NCBI RefSeq assembly: GCF_001969365.1
Contig: NZ_CP019312.1
Span: 682,001 to 746,000, forward strand
Origin: Tateyamaria omphalii
GTDB lineage: Bacteria > Pseudomonadota > Alphaproteobacteria > Rhodobacterales > Rhodobacteraceae
Reading direction: 5' to 3'
DNA length: 64,000 nucleotides
A program made the position numbers and the translations under genes. Shown here in pieces: positions 8,626-16,416 of the stretch. The notes beneath the pieces were generated by a model. The model saw only the letters and a program-made list of their open reading frames with translations. It was not told the DNA's origin and did not search any database. Position 1 is the first letter of the stretch. Every line of letters starts with the position of its first letter.

Positions 8626-9944
8626 AGGGCGGCCACCCGCTGGGCAAAGTTGCGGGCGTGTTCGGGGGCTGTCCCCATGTGGTGTGCGGGTGTGAACAGA
8701 TCTGGCGGCAGGTTCGGATAGGCGGCGCGTGCCACCGTTTCCAGCGTCTTGCCCTGCGCCATTGCGTCGGCAATCAGCGCTTTTGTCGCGGCCTGCGCAT
8801 CCGGGCGGGCCATCCGGGATGCAAGGGCGAAGCTGAGTGCTTCGGCATGGATGGCGCCCAGTCCCGTGAACGTGTTTGCCATGGCATCCGTGTCCGGCTG
8901 CCAGTGTTCGACAAGGTTCTGAGCGATGTGCAGGGCGGCGGCGCAGGACAGGGCGATCTGCGGAAGGACCATCCATTCATTGAACCAGGCCGCGCCGTCG
9001 CGCTGGTGCTGGTGGCTGGCCGCTGCTTGCAGGCTGGTGCGCAGTCCGGCCATCTGGTGGCCAAGTGCGGCGAGCGCAGACGGCCCGACCGGGTTTTGCT
9101 TTTGCGGCATGGTCGAGGATGATCCTGCGTCTGCCAGTGCAACCTCTGCGCACTCTGTCGCGGTCAAACCCACGGTGCTTTGCCCGACAGCGGCCAGCGT
9201 TGCCACGATGCGTCCCATCCAGTCCGCGATGTGCAGGATCGGGCTTCGGTCCGTATGCCAGCTTCGGCCGGGGTCGCGCAGTTTTAGCGCGTCCGCCAGT
9301 TTGGCGCGTGTGTCGCTGGCGTGAGGACCGAGGGCCGATGCCGTTCCTGCCGCCCCGCTGAGAGACACCCAAAGCGCGCGCGCTTTCACCGTGTCCAAAT
9401 CGTCAAGCGCATCGGCGAGCGGCGCGCCCCATTGCGCCAGAACCGCGCCCCAGCTTGTGGGCGTTGCGTGCTGGCCGTAGGTGCGGGCGACCATGGGGGT
9501 TTCTGCGTGGGCCGCCGCCTGTTCGCCCAGATGTCGAAGCAGTTTGCGCAACACCAGCTCTTGCGCTGCCAGCGTTTGGCGCAGACGCAGTATGAGGGCG
9601 GTGTCGATGATGTCCTGACTTGTGGCCCCCCAATGGACGTATTGCGCGTGTTCGGGCGCTTCCATCGCCTTGCGGAACTCTGCCACCAGGGCGGGGACGC
9701 TGACGCCGTTTTGCCCGGTCGCGTCGGCAAGGCCCGCAGGATCAATCTGCACCTCCAGCGAGGAGCGGTGGATGAAGGCGGCGCTGATCTCCGGGATCAC
9801 AGCTTGGGCGCCCTGGACCTTGGCCAGTGCCCCTTCGACCAGCAGCATGGCGCGCACCTCTGCGCTGTCGGTCCAGAGCCGCCCGACCTCGCCCGTGGGA
9901 AACAGCTTGGCGTAGAGTGCCGAGGCAAATACCGAGGCGGCCAT
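8622..9944 (-). CDS. pcaB: 3-carboxy-cis,cis-muconate cycloisomerase
   Basis: A 440-residue member of the fumarase/aspartase superfamily. The superfamily signature appears as SSSTMPQKQNP near residue 275, with GATSQDIIDTA near residue 105 and ARTYGQHATP near residue 150 carrying the other conserved active-site residues. PcaB converts 3-carboxy-cis,cis-muconate to 4-carboxymuconolactone in the protocatechuate branch of the beta-ketoadipate pathway. It is followed on the same strand by the MFS gene (overlap) and preceded by pcaD (3-base gap). pcaG, pcaH and pcaC, which normally accompany it, are not in the window. Length is typical. Confidence 0.85.
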   Translation of the reverse strand: MAASVFASALYAKLFPTGEVGRLWTDSAEVRAMLLVEGALAKVQGAQAVIPEISAAFIHRSSLEVQIDPAGLADATGQNGVSVPALVAEFRKAMEAPEHAQYVHWGATSQDIIDTALILRLRQTLAAQELVLRKLLRHLGEQAAAHAETPMVARTYGQHATPTSWGAVLAQWGAPLADALDDLDTVKARALWVSLSGAAGTASALGPHASDTRAKLADALKLRDPGRSWHTDRSPILHIADWMGRIVATLAAVGQSTVGLTATECAEVALADAGSSSTMPQKQNPVGPSALAALGHQMAGLRTSLQAAASHQHQRDGAAWFNEWMVLPQIALSCAAALHIAQNLVEHWQPDTDAMANTFTGLGAIHAEALSFALASRMARPDAQAATKALIADAMAQGKTLETVARAAYPNLPPDLFTPAHHMGTAPEHARNFAQRVAAL

Positions 9945-9947
9945 GGG

Positions 9948-10736
9948 TCAGATGTGGCCTGTGGCGCGCATGAAATCGGTCAGGACGCGTGCGTATTCTT
10001 CGGGTTGCTCCACGCAAGGCAGATGGCCTGCTTTGCGGATCAGGTGGAACTTGCTGCCGGGGATCAGGTTGACCGTCTCGCGCACGAGATCGGGCGGGGT
10101 CGAGCCGTCCTCGGCCCCTGCGATGCCCAGTGTCGGCAGGCGCAGGGTGGCGGTGGTGGCATAGAAATCCGTTCCGGAGATGGCGGCGGAGCATCCGGCA
10201 TAGCCTGCGTCCTCCTGCCGGGTCAGCATGTTGCGCCACAGCTCCAGTTCGGCGCCTTGGTGGAAGTCGCGGGAGAACCAGCGGTCCATTACGGCGTCCG
10301 CCAGCTTTTCGATGCCGCCGGTTTGCACGTCCTCGATCCGCTCGGCCCACATCGCCTTGGTGCCGATCTTGGCGCCCGTGTTCGACAGGACCATCGCCCG
10401 CATCAGGTCGAGCCGCTTGACGGCCAGCCCTTGGGCGATCATGCCGCCGATGGACAGGCCCACGAACATCACGTCCTTGAAGCCGTGCATGTCCATCAGC
10501 GCCTCGCAATCGCTGACGAGCGCGCCCATGGCATAGGGCGCGGCTGGACAGGTGGACAGGCCGTGCCCGCGCTTGTCAAAGCGCAGGATGCGCAGGCCGT
10601 CCGGCAGCAGCGGCAGGATCGGATCCCAGAGCCGCAAGTCGGTGCCCAGCGAGTTCACGAAGACCACAGGTGCGCCATCGTCCGGTCCGTCGATGCGGTA
10701 GTGCAGGCGGACGTCGCCCAGGTCGGCCATGTGCAT
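9948..10736 (-). CDS. pcaD: 3-oxoadipate enol-lactonase
   Basis: A 262-residue alpha/beta hydrolase with the nucleophile elbow GLSIGGM (near residue 95), an oxyanion region at FVNSLGTDLRLWD, and a catalytic His in KAGHLPCVEQPEEY close to the C-terminus. The sequence and its place directly before pcaB fit PcaD, which hydrolyses beta-ketoadipate enol-lactone to beta-ketoadipate. Translation starts at ATG 5 bases after the stop of the endonuclease/phosphatase-fold gene. Without pcaC or pcaGH nearby, the pair pcaD-pcaB must cooperate with genes elsewhere or serve a related lactone pathway. Confidence 0.82.
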   Translation of the reverse strand: MHMADLGDVRLHYRIDGPDDGAPVVFVNSLGTDLRLWDPILPLLPDGLRILRFDKRGHGLSTCPAAPYAMGALVSDCEALMDMHGFKDVMFVGLSIGGMIAQGLAVKRLDLMRAMVLSNTGAKIGTKAMWAERIEDVQTGGIEKLADAVMDRWFSRDFHQGAELELWRNMLTRQEDAGYAGCSAAISGTDFYATTATLRLPTLGIAGAEDGSTPPDLVRETVNLIPGSKFHLIRKAGHLPCVEQPEEYARVLTDFMRATGHI

Positions 10737-10741
10737 GGTGC

Positions 10742-11932
10742 TTAATCCTTCAGTCGCATATGCGCGATGATCTGCCCGTGATCCGAGGCGAGCTTGTTAT
10801 ACGGCGCCTCGGCATGGCTGCCATCGGTCAGATGATCGTTCAGGACGCTGAAATAGTCCATCTGTCCGATGCTTGCCGGAGCGTCAGGCAGGAAGTGCCG
10901 GGACATGTAGATCTGGTCGATGCTTTCGTACACGCCGCCAAACGCTGCCGTATAGACCATGTCGCGGCTGGACTTGCGGATGAACTGTTTTTCGGCGGAG
11001 TGCAGGCGCACGGCTTCGATATCCTCGCGGATTTGGGCGTCTTCTTCTTCGGAATAGCGGTCGCGCGGGGTTTCGGCGTCGTGGCGCAGCATCCAGGCGT
11101 AGTTCTTGAACGGGTGTTCGCCGCTGATGATTTCGGAGCTGACGGCGTGTTCACCATCGTTGAAGTCGCCCAAGGCCATCACGGGGTGGCCTGCCTGCAA
11201 TTCGGCGACGATAGCGCGGCGCAGAACCCATGCTTCGGCCATGCGGCGCAGGGCGGAGCGGACGCTGCCCAACGCCCGGGCGACCGGGTCGTATCGGGTC
11301 AGGTCCACCTCGGGCGGATAGTCCGCGCCATCGGGCCGCACGTATTCGCCCAGTTTCGACTTCAGATGGCAGTTGAACACCGTGATCACATGGCGGCCCA
11401 CGGGCACGCGCACCTTCAGGATGGGGCGGCTGAGGCGGGACAGGCGAAAGCTGCCGCCGCCATCGGGACCCATGGGGCCAAAGTCGATGTCGATGGGGTC
11501 AGGTAGGTCTTGGATGATTTCCGGTTCCTCTGCGAAGCCGAACCGCGACAGGATCGCGACACCGGGACGCCGCTGGCCCGGCCCGCCATCGTTGATGTTG
11601 GGGGCGACGGCCAGAGCGGCGTCGGTGTAGGGGCGGTAGGCCAGTTTGCGGAAGATCGCCTTGCGCCGATAGCGTTTGTCCGGGCCGGGAATGTGCTGGG
11701 CGTTGTCAGCGGTCCCTTCTGTATCGGCGGCGTCGATTACGGCACGCAGGGCGCTTTCTTCGAAGATCTCCTGAAAGCCCACGATGTCGGCGTCCATGGT
11801 CTGCACCTGTTCCGACAGCCAGTCGACCTTCCAGGCGTATTCCTCGGGCGTGTAGGATTGGAAGCGGTAGTATTCCTGATCCGGTCCGATCAGGTTCTTG
11901 ACGTTGAAACTGGCGATGGTGAAGTCGGTCAT
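10742..11932 (-). CDS. Endonuclease/exonuclease/phosphatase family protein
   Basis: A 396-residue EEP-fold hydrolase. It has the fold's catalytic landmarks in order: ASFNVKNL at the N-terminus, DIVGFQEIFE (metal Glu, near residue 50), FNCHLKSKLGEY (near 185), ALGDFNDGEH (Asp/Asn pair, near 250) and LASDHGQIIAH at the C-terminus (catalytic Asp-His). No signal peptide is evident, so it is probably cytoplasmic. EEP enzymes cut nucleic acids or phosphoesters; the substrate is unknown. It is unusual to find this gene inside an operon with pcaD/pcaB and a threonine dehydratase-like gene, and both ends are tightly coupled (four-base overlap upstream, 5-base gap downstream). Confidence 0.75.
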   Translation of the reverse strand: MTDFTIASFNVKNLIGPDQEYYRFQSYTPEEYAWKVDWLSEQVQTMDADIVGFQEIFEESALRAVIDAADTEGTADNAQHIPGPDKRYRRKAIFRKLAYRPYTDAALAVAPNINDGGPGQRRPGVAILSRFGFAEEPEIIQDLPDPIDIDFGPMGPDGGGSFRLSRLSRPILKVRVPVGRHVITVFNCHLKSKLGEYVRPDGADYPPEVDLTRYDPVARALGSVRSALRRMAEAWVLRRAIVAELQAGHPVMALGDFNDGEHAVSSEIISGEHPFKNYAWMLRHDAETPRDRYSEEEDAQIREDIEAVRLHSAEKQFIRKSSRDMVYTAAFGGVYESIDQIYMSRHFLPDAPASIGQMDYFSVLNDHLTDGSHAEAPYNKLASDHGQIIAHMRLKD

Positions 11933-12900
11933 GCAAGTGTGTCCAATGCGCGTTGGAAAATGTCTGGGTCCACGTTGCCGCCGGATATGGTGACAATCAC
12001 GTCGTCCCCTTCAATCTGATCCTGCCGACATAATGCGGCAGCAAGGGCGACGGCGCCGCCCGGTTCGGCCACGAGTTTCAGGCGCAGGAAGGCTTGGGCC
12101 ATGGCGTAGAGCGCTTCGTCCTCGGTCACGACCAGGCCCGGGCCGCACAGGCGGTGCATGATGGGAAAGGTCAAATCGCCGGGCTGTGGGGTGATGATCG
12201 CGTCGCAGATGTTGCCGGACACTGCGTTGTTGCGCTCGATCCCGCCGGATCGCAGGGACCGGCTCACGTCATCGAACCCTTCAGGCTCGGCCGGGCGGAC
12301 ACGCAGGCCCGGTGCTTCGGCTTCGAGCGCCAGGGCGATGCCGCTGGTGAACCCGCCGCCGCCGCAGCAGACGATCACATCGGCGGCAACGACCCCCACG
12401 GCTGCCGCCTGTTCGGCGATTTCGAGCCCGGTTGTGCCCTGGCCTGCGATGACCTGCGGTTCATCAAAGGGTTTGACCAGCGTCAGGCCGCGTTCTGCGG
12501 CGAGCTCGGCGCCGATGGTGTCGCGATCGCCTGAGCCGCGTTCGTAGAGCACAACCTCGGCCCCAAGCGCCCTGGTGTTCTCGATCTTGAGCGATGGCGC
12601 ATCGCTGGGCATGACGATGACGGCGGGCACGCCGTGCATACGTGCCGCCAGCGCGACGCCTTGGGCGTGGTTGCCGCTGGAAAAGGCGATGACGCCTGCG
12701 CTGCGTGTTGCATCATCGAGCGCGGACAGCGCCGACCATGCGCCGCGGAACTTGAAGCTGCCGGTGTGTTGAAGGCATTCCGGCTTGATCCACACGCGGC
12801 GGCCTGCAAGCCCGTCCAGAAAAGGGGAATTCAGCAGCGGCGTCATCCGAGCGTGTCCATTGAGCCGGGCGGCGGCGGCTCGGATCATTTCAATATTCAC
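11929..12900 (-). CDS. Threonine/serine dehydratase-like PLP enzyme
   Basis: A 323-residue fold-type II pyridoxal-phosphate enzyme. The Schiff-base lysine is in GSFKFRGAW (near residue 50), the Asn loop is SSGNHAQGVAL (near 75) and the phosphate-binding glycine loop is CCGGGGFTSG (near 178). Length corresponds to the catabolic, single-domain threonine dehydratase or serine racemase type, with no ACT regulatory domain. It would convert threonine, serine or a hydroxy-amino acid to a 2-oxo acid and ammonia. A hydroxyectoine-utilisation or 3-hydroxyaspartate dehydratase role is also possible in this family. It overlaps both neighbours by four bases. Confidence 0.78.
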   Translation of the reverse strand: MNIEMIRAAAARLNGHARMTPLLNSPFLDGLAGRRVWIKPECLQHTGSFKFRGAWSALSALDDATRSAGVIAFSSGNHAQGVALAARMHGVPAVIVMPSDAPSLKIENTRALGAEVVLYERGSGDRDTIGAELAAERGLTLVKPFDEPQVIAGQGTTGLEIAEQAAAVGVVAADVIVCCGGGGFTSGIALALEAEAPGLRVRPAEPEGFDDVSRSLRSGGIERNNAVSGNICDAIITPQPGDLTFPIMHRLCGPGLVVTEDEALYAMAQAFLRLKLVAEPGGAVALAAALCRQDQIEGDDVIVTISGGNVDPDIFQRALDTLA

Positions 12901-13715
12901 GTCATCCGCTCCATCCAGGCATGAAGGGCCATGACAGCGTCCGGTTCGTCAAGGAAGGGGACGTGCCCACGGCCCGGCACCTCGGCATAGATCATATCCG
13001 GACGGCGGTCCTGCATTTTTCGGGCGGTTTCGGCGCTGAGCAGGTCCGATCCGGCGCCGCGGAGCAAGGCGAGCGGTTTGCCCGCAAGCGCATCGAAGAA
13101 CGGCCAGAGGTCAGGCATGTCGCCGCCCGCCTCGACCGCGTTGCGCAGGCGGGGATCATAGGTGATGTCGAGGCCATCGTCGGTTTCTACGAAATGCGTC
13201 TGCGCTTCTTGCATCCACCGTTCGGGCCGCACGCCTTCAAACCCCTTGAGGACGTGCGGCAAAGCGGCGGCAACATCCTGATGGGTTTTGGCTGCGGGGC
13301 GTTTGCCGAGATAGGTCATGATGCCGGCGAGGCCCGCAGGATCAAGTTCAGGCCCCACATCGTTCAGCGCCGCGCCAATAAGCCGGTCGGGTGCCGCAGC
13401 GGCCAGGCCCATTGCGTTCAGCCCGCCGCGGGAGGTGCCGAGGATCGCGACCGAAGACAGTGACAGGTGGTCCATCAATTCCATCACGTCGCGGATCTCG
13501 ATGGGCAGGGCGTAGTTCTGCCAGTTTTTATCCCACTGTGATTGCCCGCGTCCGCGGTAGTCCATCTTGATGAGGCGACAGGGGGGCAGATGCGGCGTGA
13601 CGTACTGAAAGTCCCGGGTTGTGCGTGTCAGCCCGGGCAGGCAAAGCAGGGGAAGGCCCTGGCCGTCATCCTCGAAATAAAGGGTGAGGCCGTCCGACGT
13701 TTGAAAGGTGGTCAT
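12897..13715 (-). CDS. Alpha/beta hydrolase
   Basis: A 272-residue alpha/beta hydrolase. Visible elements are the oxyanion segment LLCLPGLTRTTRDF, the strand-turn LIKMDYRGRGQS, the nucleophile elbow LGTSRGGLNAMG and a catalytic His in PGRGHVPFLDEPD. The ATG at 13715 overlaps the dehalogenase stop (ATGA); an open frame extends further up, but only as a shadow of that gene. The fold covers esterases, lactonases, epoxide hydrolases and dehalogenases. Coupling to a haloacid dehalogenase-type gene and to pcaD suggests hydrolysis of an organic acid ester or lactone, but the substrate is not determined. Confidence 0.75.
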   Translation of the reverse strand: MTTFQTSDGLTLYFEDDGQGLPLLCLPGLTRTTRDFQYVTPHLPPCRLIKMDYRGRGQSQWDKNWQNYALPIEIRDVMELMDHLSLSSVAILGTSRGGLNAMGLAAAAPDRLIGAALNDVGPELDPAGLAGIMTYLGKRPAAKTHQDVAAALPHVLKGFEGVRPERWMQEAQTHFVETDDGLDITYDPRLRNAVEAGGDMPDLWPFFDALAGKPLALLRGAGSDLLSAETARKMQDRRPDMIYAEVPGRGHVPFLDEPDAVMALHAWMERMT

Positions 13716-14398
13716 GCGGTGGCAAGCTCCGGGATGGGCGTGAGGTCGCTCAGCACATGGGCGGGTGTCCAGGGCAGGCGGTCCATTGGGTCGCGTGCGC
13801 GGTTGACCCAGGCCGTGGTGAAGCCGTAGCCGGTCGCACCCGCCGCGTCCCACCCATTGGAGGAGACGAACAGCACCTCGTCGCGCGCGCAGCCAAAGCG
13901 CTGGCCCACGAGGTCGTAGACGCGTGCGTCCGGCTTGAAGATGCCGACGCTTTCGACGGACAGGCAGTCGTCCAGAACGGCCGTGATACCGGCCGACTGG
14001 ACGGCGCCGTTCAGCATGTCGGGGGAGCCGTTGGAGAGGATTGCGGTGTTGAGACCGGCGTCTTTCAGGGCGTGCAGCATTCCGGGCACTTCCGGGTAGG
14101 CCTGCAATTCCCAATACAGCGCCAGCAGCCGTGCGCGCAGCGCCGCGTCGTCGCCCAGCCCGCTGCGCTCAAGCGCCCAATCGAGACCGTCCTGGGTCAC
14201 CTTCCAAAAGTCCGTATGGGCATCGGTGATGGCGCGCAGCCAAGTGTATTGCAACTGTTTCAGGCGCCAATCTTCGGCCAGGGTGGGCCACTTTTCGGCC
14301 AGATGTGCAAATTCCGGTTCGGAGGCTGCTGTACGTGCCGCTGCGGCGACGTCAAAGAGGGTGCCATAGGCATCGAAAACACAGGTGGTGATGGGCAT
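13712..14398 (-). CDS. Haloacid dehalogenase, type II
   Basis: A 228-residue HAD-superfamily protein of the L-2-haloacid dehalogenase type. The nucleophile motif is VFDAYGTLFDV, with a single Asp followed by AYGT rather than the DxD of HAD phosphatases, as expected for dehalogenases. Motif II is LSNGSPDML, the lysine is in GIFKPDARVYDLV and the last motif is VSSNGWDAAGATGYG. These enzymes replace the halogen of short 2-haloacids with a hydroxyl group, inverting configuration. It is the first gene of the minus-strand operon and is divergent from the FKBP gene, with a palindrome in the 131-base gap between them. Confidence 0.82.
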   Translation of the reverse strand: MPITTCVFDAYGTLFDVAAAARTAASEPEFAHLAEKWPTLAEDWRLKQLQYTWLRAITDAHTDFWKVTQDGLDWALERSGLGDDAALRARLLALYWELQAYPEVPGMLHALKDAGLNTAILSNGSPDMLNGAVQSAGITAVLDDCLSVESVGIFKPDARVYDLVGQRFGCARDEVLFVSSNGWDAAGATGYGFTTAWVNRARDPMDRLPWTPAHVLSDLTPIPELATA

Positions 14399-14454
14399 GG
14401 CGCTCTCCTTTGTCGGCAGACTGGCACGCGGCGCGCGGGACGAAAAGGGGCGAG

Positions 14455-14470
14455 GTGGGGTTTACCCCAC
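14455..14470. promoter_or_regulatory. Perfect inverted repeat in divergent promoter region
   Basis: GTGGGGT-TT-ACCCCAC, a 7-bp perfect inverted repeat with a 2-base centre. It lies in the gap between the divergent dehalogenase-led operon and the FKBP gene, 57 bases from the first start codon and 60 from the second. Symmetry and position fit an operator for a dimeric regulator, but no regulator gene is adjacent and the sequence does not match a box I recognise. A short cruciform or attenuator is the alternative. Confidence 0.4.
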
Positions 14471-14529
14471 TAACAGCGCCGGGCAGGGTGTGGCATCTGT
14501 CGGGCGGACAAAGGATTGGGAGACGGACC

Positions 14530-14964
14530 ATGGCGACAATCAAGAACGGCGACACGGTGCGCATCCACTACACCGGCACCTTGCTGGATGGCACCGTCTT
14601 TGACAGTTCGGACGGGAGCGATCCGCTGGAGTTCGTCGTCGGCTCGGGCCAGATCATTCCGGGCCTTGATGTTGCCCTGCCCGGTATGGCCGAGGGCGAG
14701 ACGAAAAAGGTGAATATTCCCTGCGATCAAGCCTATGGACCGATCAACCCGGCCTTGCGTCAGGGCGTGCCGCGCGATGCCATTCCAGACGACATCGCGC
14801 TGGAGGTCGGGCTGCAATTGCAGATGCAGACGCCGCAGGGCCAGCCGATGCCTGTTACGGTGGTCGAGCTGGGCGCGGAAGAGATCATGCTGGATGCCAA
14901 TCACCCGCTGGCGGGCAAGGATCTGGTATTCGATTTCGAGGTCGTGTCGGTCGACGCTGGCTGA
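14530..14964 (+). CDS. FKBP-type peptidyl-prolyl isomerase, SlyD-like
   Basis: A 144-residue FKBP with an inserted flap, as in SlyD. It opens with GDTVRIHYTGTLLDGTVFDS, has the FKBP core sequence QIIPGLDVALPGMAEGETK, then the inserted-in-flap domain (about residues 70-125, with MPVTVVELG) and returns to the core at VFDFEVVSVDA. It would catalyse proline isomerisation and act as a folding chaperone in the cytoplasm. The His-rich metal-binding tail of enterobacterial SlyD is missing. GGGAGACGG precedes the ATG. An open frame extends 120 bases upstream but across the promoter region, so the shorter start is preferred. Confidence 0.85.
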   Translation: MATIKNGDTVRIHYTGTLLDGTVFDSSDGSDPLEFVVGSGQIIPGLDVALPGMAEGETKKVNIPCDQAYGPINPALRQGVPRDAIPDDIALEVGLQLQMQTPQGQPMPVTVVELGAEEIMLDANHPLAGKDLVFDFEVVSVDAG

Positions 14965-15009
14965 CGCGCGTTCACGCGGGCGCGGAACGACGCCCCACCC
15001 ACCGTCCCG

Positions 15010-15381
15010 TCAACCGCCGGGTACAAGCGTGCGCAAAGTGCTTGCGACGTCGTTGGCTTGTGCCTGCGCGTCGATCTGTTGTGGATCTGCGGGCGATGTT
15101 GCGCCAAGGCGGTGCACAGGCACGGCGTCTGTGGGCATGCGCCGCACATGGACATCGCGGGGTGCGTCGAAACTGCTGTCCTGCTGAGCGCGCGGCGGCA
15201 CGTCATGGGCCATGGCGATCACATCCTCGACCAGGCCTGGGTTCATGCGCAAAAGCAACATCAGGCCCACGCCCGTCAGAGAGAACACGAGACGGCGCAG
15301 CCAGTTTGATCGACGGGTACGCGCAGCGCGTCGTTCAAGGATGCGCGCATGCTGTGCCGGGTCTTTGGGTTTCGCGAACAT
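15010..15381 (-). CDS. Small single-pass membrane protein, hypothetical
   Basis: A 123-residue protein with a basic, cytoplasmic-looking N-terminus (ILERRAARTRRSNWLRRL), one hydrophobic segment (about residues 31-46, VFSLTGVGLMLLL) and a polar C-terminal tail without clear domains. The topology suggests an inner-membrane anchor with an exported tail. I do not recognise a family. It lies between the convergent FKBP gene and the end of the fab operon. The 234 bases upstream (15382-15615) carry AT-rich promoter-like sequence and no other gene that I can see. Confidence 0.5.
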   Translation of the reverse strand: MFAKPKDPAQHARILERRAARTRRSNWLRRLVFSLTGVGLMLLLRMNPGLVEDVIAMAHDVPPRAQQDSSFDAPRDVHVRRMPTDAVPVHRLGATSPADPQQIDAQAQANDVASTLRTLVPGG

Positions 15382-15615
15382 GGTTGATGCCTAGTTGATA
15401 AAGTTGGCAATTTTTGGGCGGGTGTGGGCAGTTTGCAGGCGTAATGGTTGAGCCTTGGTTAAGGTTGCCGTGCAAATGCGATCCGCGCCCTAATAGCGCG
15501 ATTGGCTGAGTGCCCAGCGTTCTGGTCTTTATGTGATTTGAACGCGCGCATGCCGACTTTCCGTCGCTTGGCTCCCCCACCCACCCCAGGTCTGACGCTC
15601 CGCCGTCGGCAGATC

Positions 15616-16407
15616 CTAGAGGTGATCAGGCTGCGGCATGCCCAGCACGTGGAAGCCGCCGTCGACGCGTATGACTTCGCCCGTGGTGCAGGCCCCCGCA
15701 TCGGAGCACAGATATACAGCCGTTCCGCCCACAGCATCGAGCGTTGCGTTTGACCGCATCGGCGCGTTCTGGTCCGTGTGCTTGTAGGTCTTGCGCGCGC
15801 CTGCAATGGCGGAGCCCGCCAGCGTTTTCATCGGGCCGGGCGAGATGGCGTTCACACGAATCCCTTCGGGGCCCAGATCGTTGGCCAGATAGCGCGTGGC
15901 AGATTCCAGTGCTGCCTTGGCAACGCCCATGACGTTGTAGTTTGGCACAACACGGTTCGACCCCAGGTAGGTGAGCGTCAGAAGTGTACCGCCATTGTCG
16001 ACCATCATCGGATGCGCGCGGCGCGCGACCTCGACAAAGGAATAGGCGGAGATTTCCATGGAATGCTTGAAGTTCGACCGGCTGGTGTTCAGGAACCGGC
16101 CCGTCAGTTCCGACTTGTCGGAATAGGCAATGGCATGGACCAGAAAGTCGATGGTCGGCCAGCGCGCCTGCAAGCCCTCGAATGCGGCATCCAGTGACGC
16201 GTCATCGGTGACGTCCACATCGACCATGAAGTCCGAGCCGACACTTGCCGCCAGCGGTTCGAGCCGCTTGCCGAAAGCTTCACCCTGGTAGGTAAAGGCA
16301 AGTTCGGCCCCGGCCCCGTGCAGCGCTTTGGCAATGCCCCACGCAATCGACCGGTCGTTGGCCACGCCCATCACAAGGCCGCGTTTTCCTGTCAGCAATC
16401 CCGTCAT
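15616..16407 (-). CDS. fabI: Enoyl-[acyl-carrier-protein] reductase
   Basis: A 263-residue short-chain dehydrogenase-type reductase. The N-terminal cofactor loop is VMGVANDRSIAWGIA, and the FabI active site shows both tyrosines and the lysine in TYLGSNRVVPNYNVMGVAKA (Y-x6-K arrangement of FabI). It reduces trans-2-enoyl-ACP with NADH at the last step of each fatty-acid elongation cycle and is the target of triclosan and isoniazid-like inhibitors in other species. It is the third gene of fabA-fabB-fabI on the minus strand, 9 bases after fabB. Length and motifs are standard. Confidence 0.95.
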   Translation of the reverse strand: MTGLLTGKRGLVMGVANDRSIAWGIAKALHGAGAELAFTYQGEAFGKRLEPLAASVGSDFMVDVDVTDDASLDAAFEGLQARWPTIDFLVHAIAYSDKSELTGRFLNTSRSNFKHSMEISAYSFVEVARRAHPMMVDNGGTLLTLTYLGSNRVVPNYNVMGVAKAALESATRYLANDLGPEGIRVNAISPGPMKTLAGSAIAGARKTYKHTDQNAPMRSNATLDAVGGTAVYLCSDAGACTTGEVIRVDGGFHVLGMPQPDHL

Positions 16408-16416
16408 AGCGAAATG

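Noticed and set aside
8622..10736. Complete protocatechuate pathway
   Set aside because: Only pcaB and pcaD can be recognised; no dioxygenase subunits or decarboxylase are present in the window.
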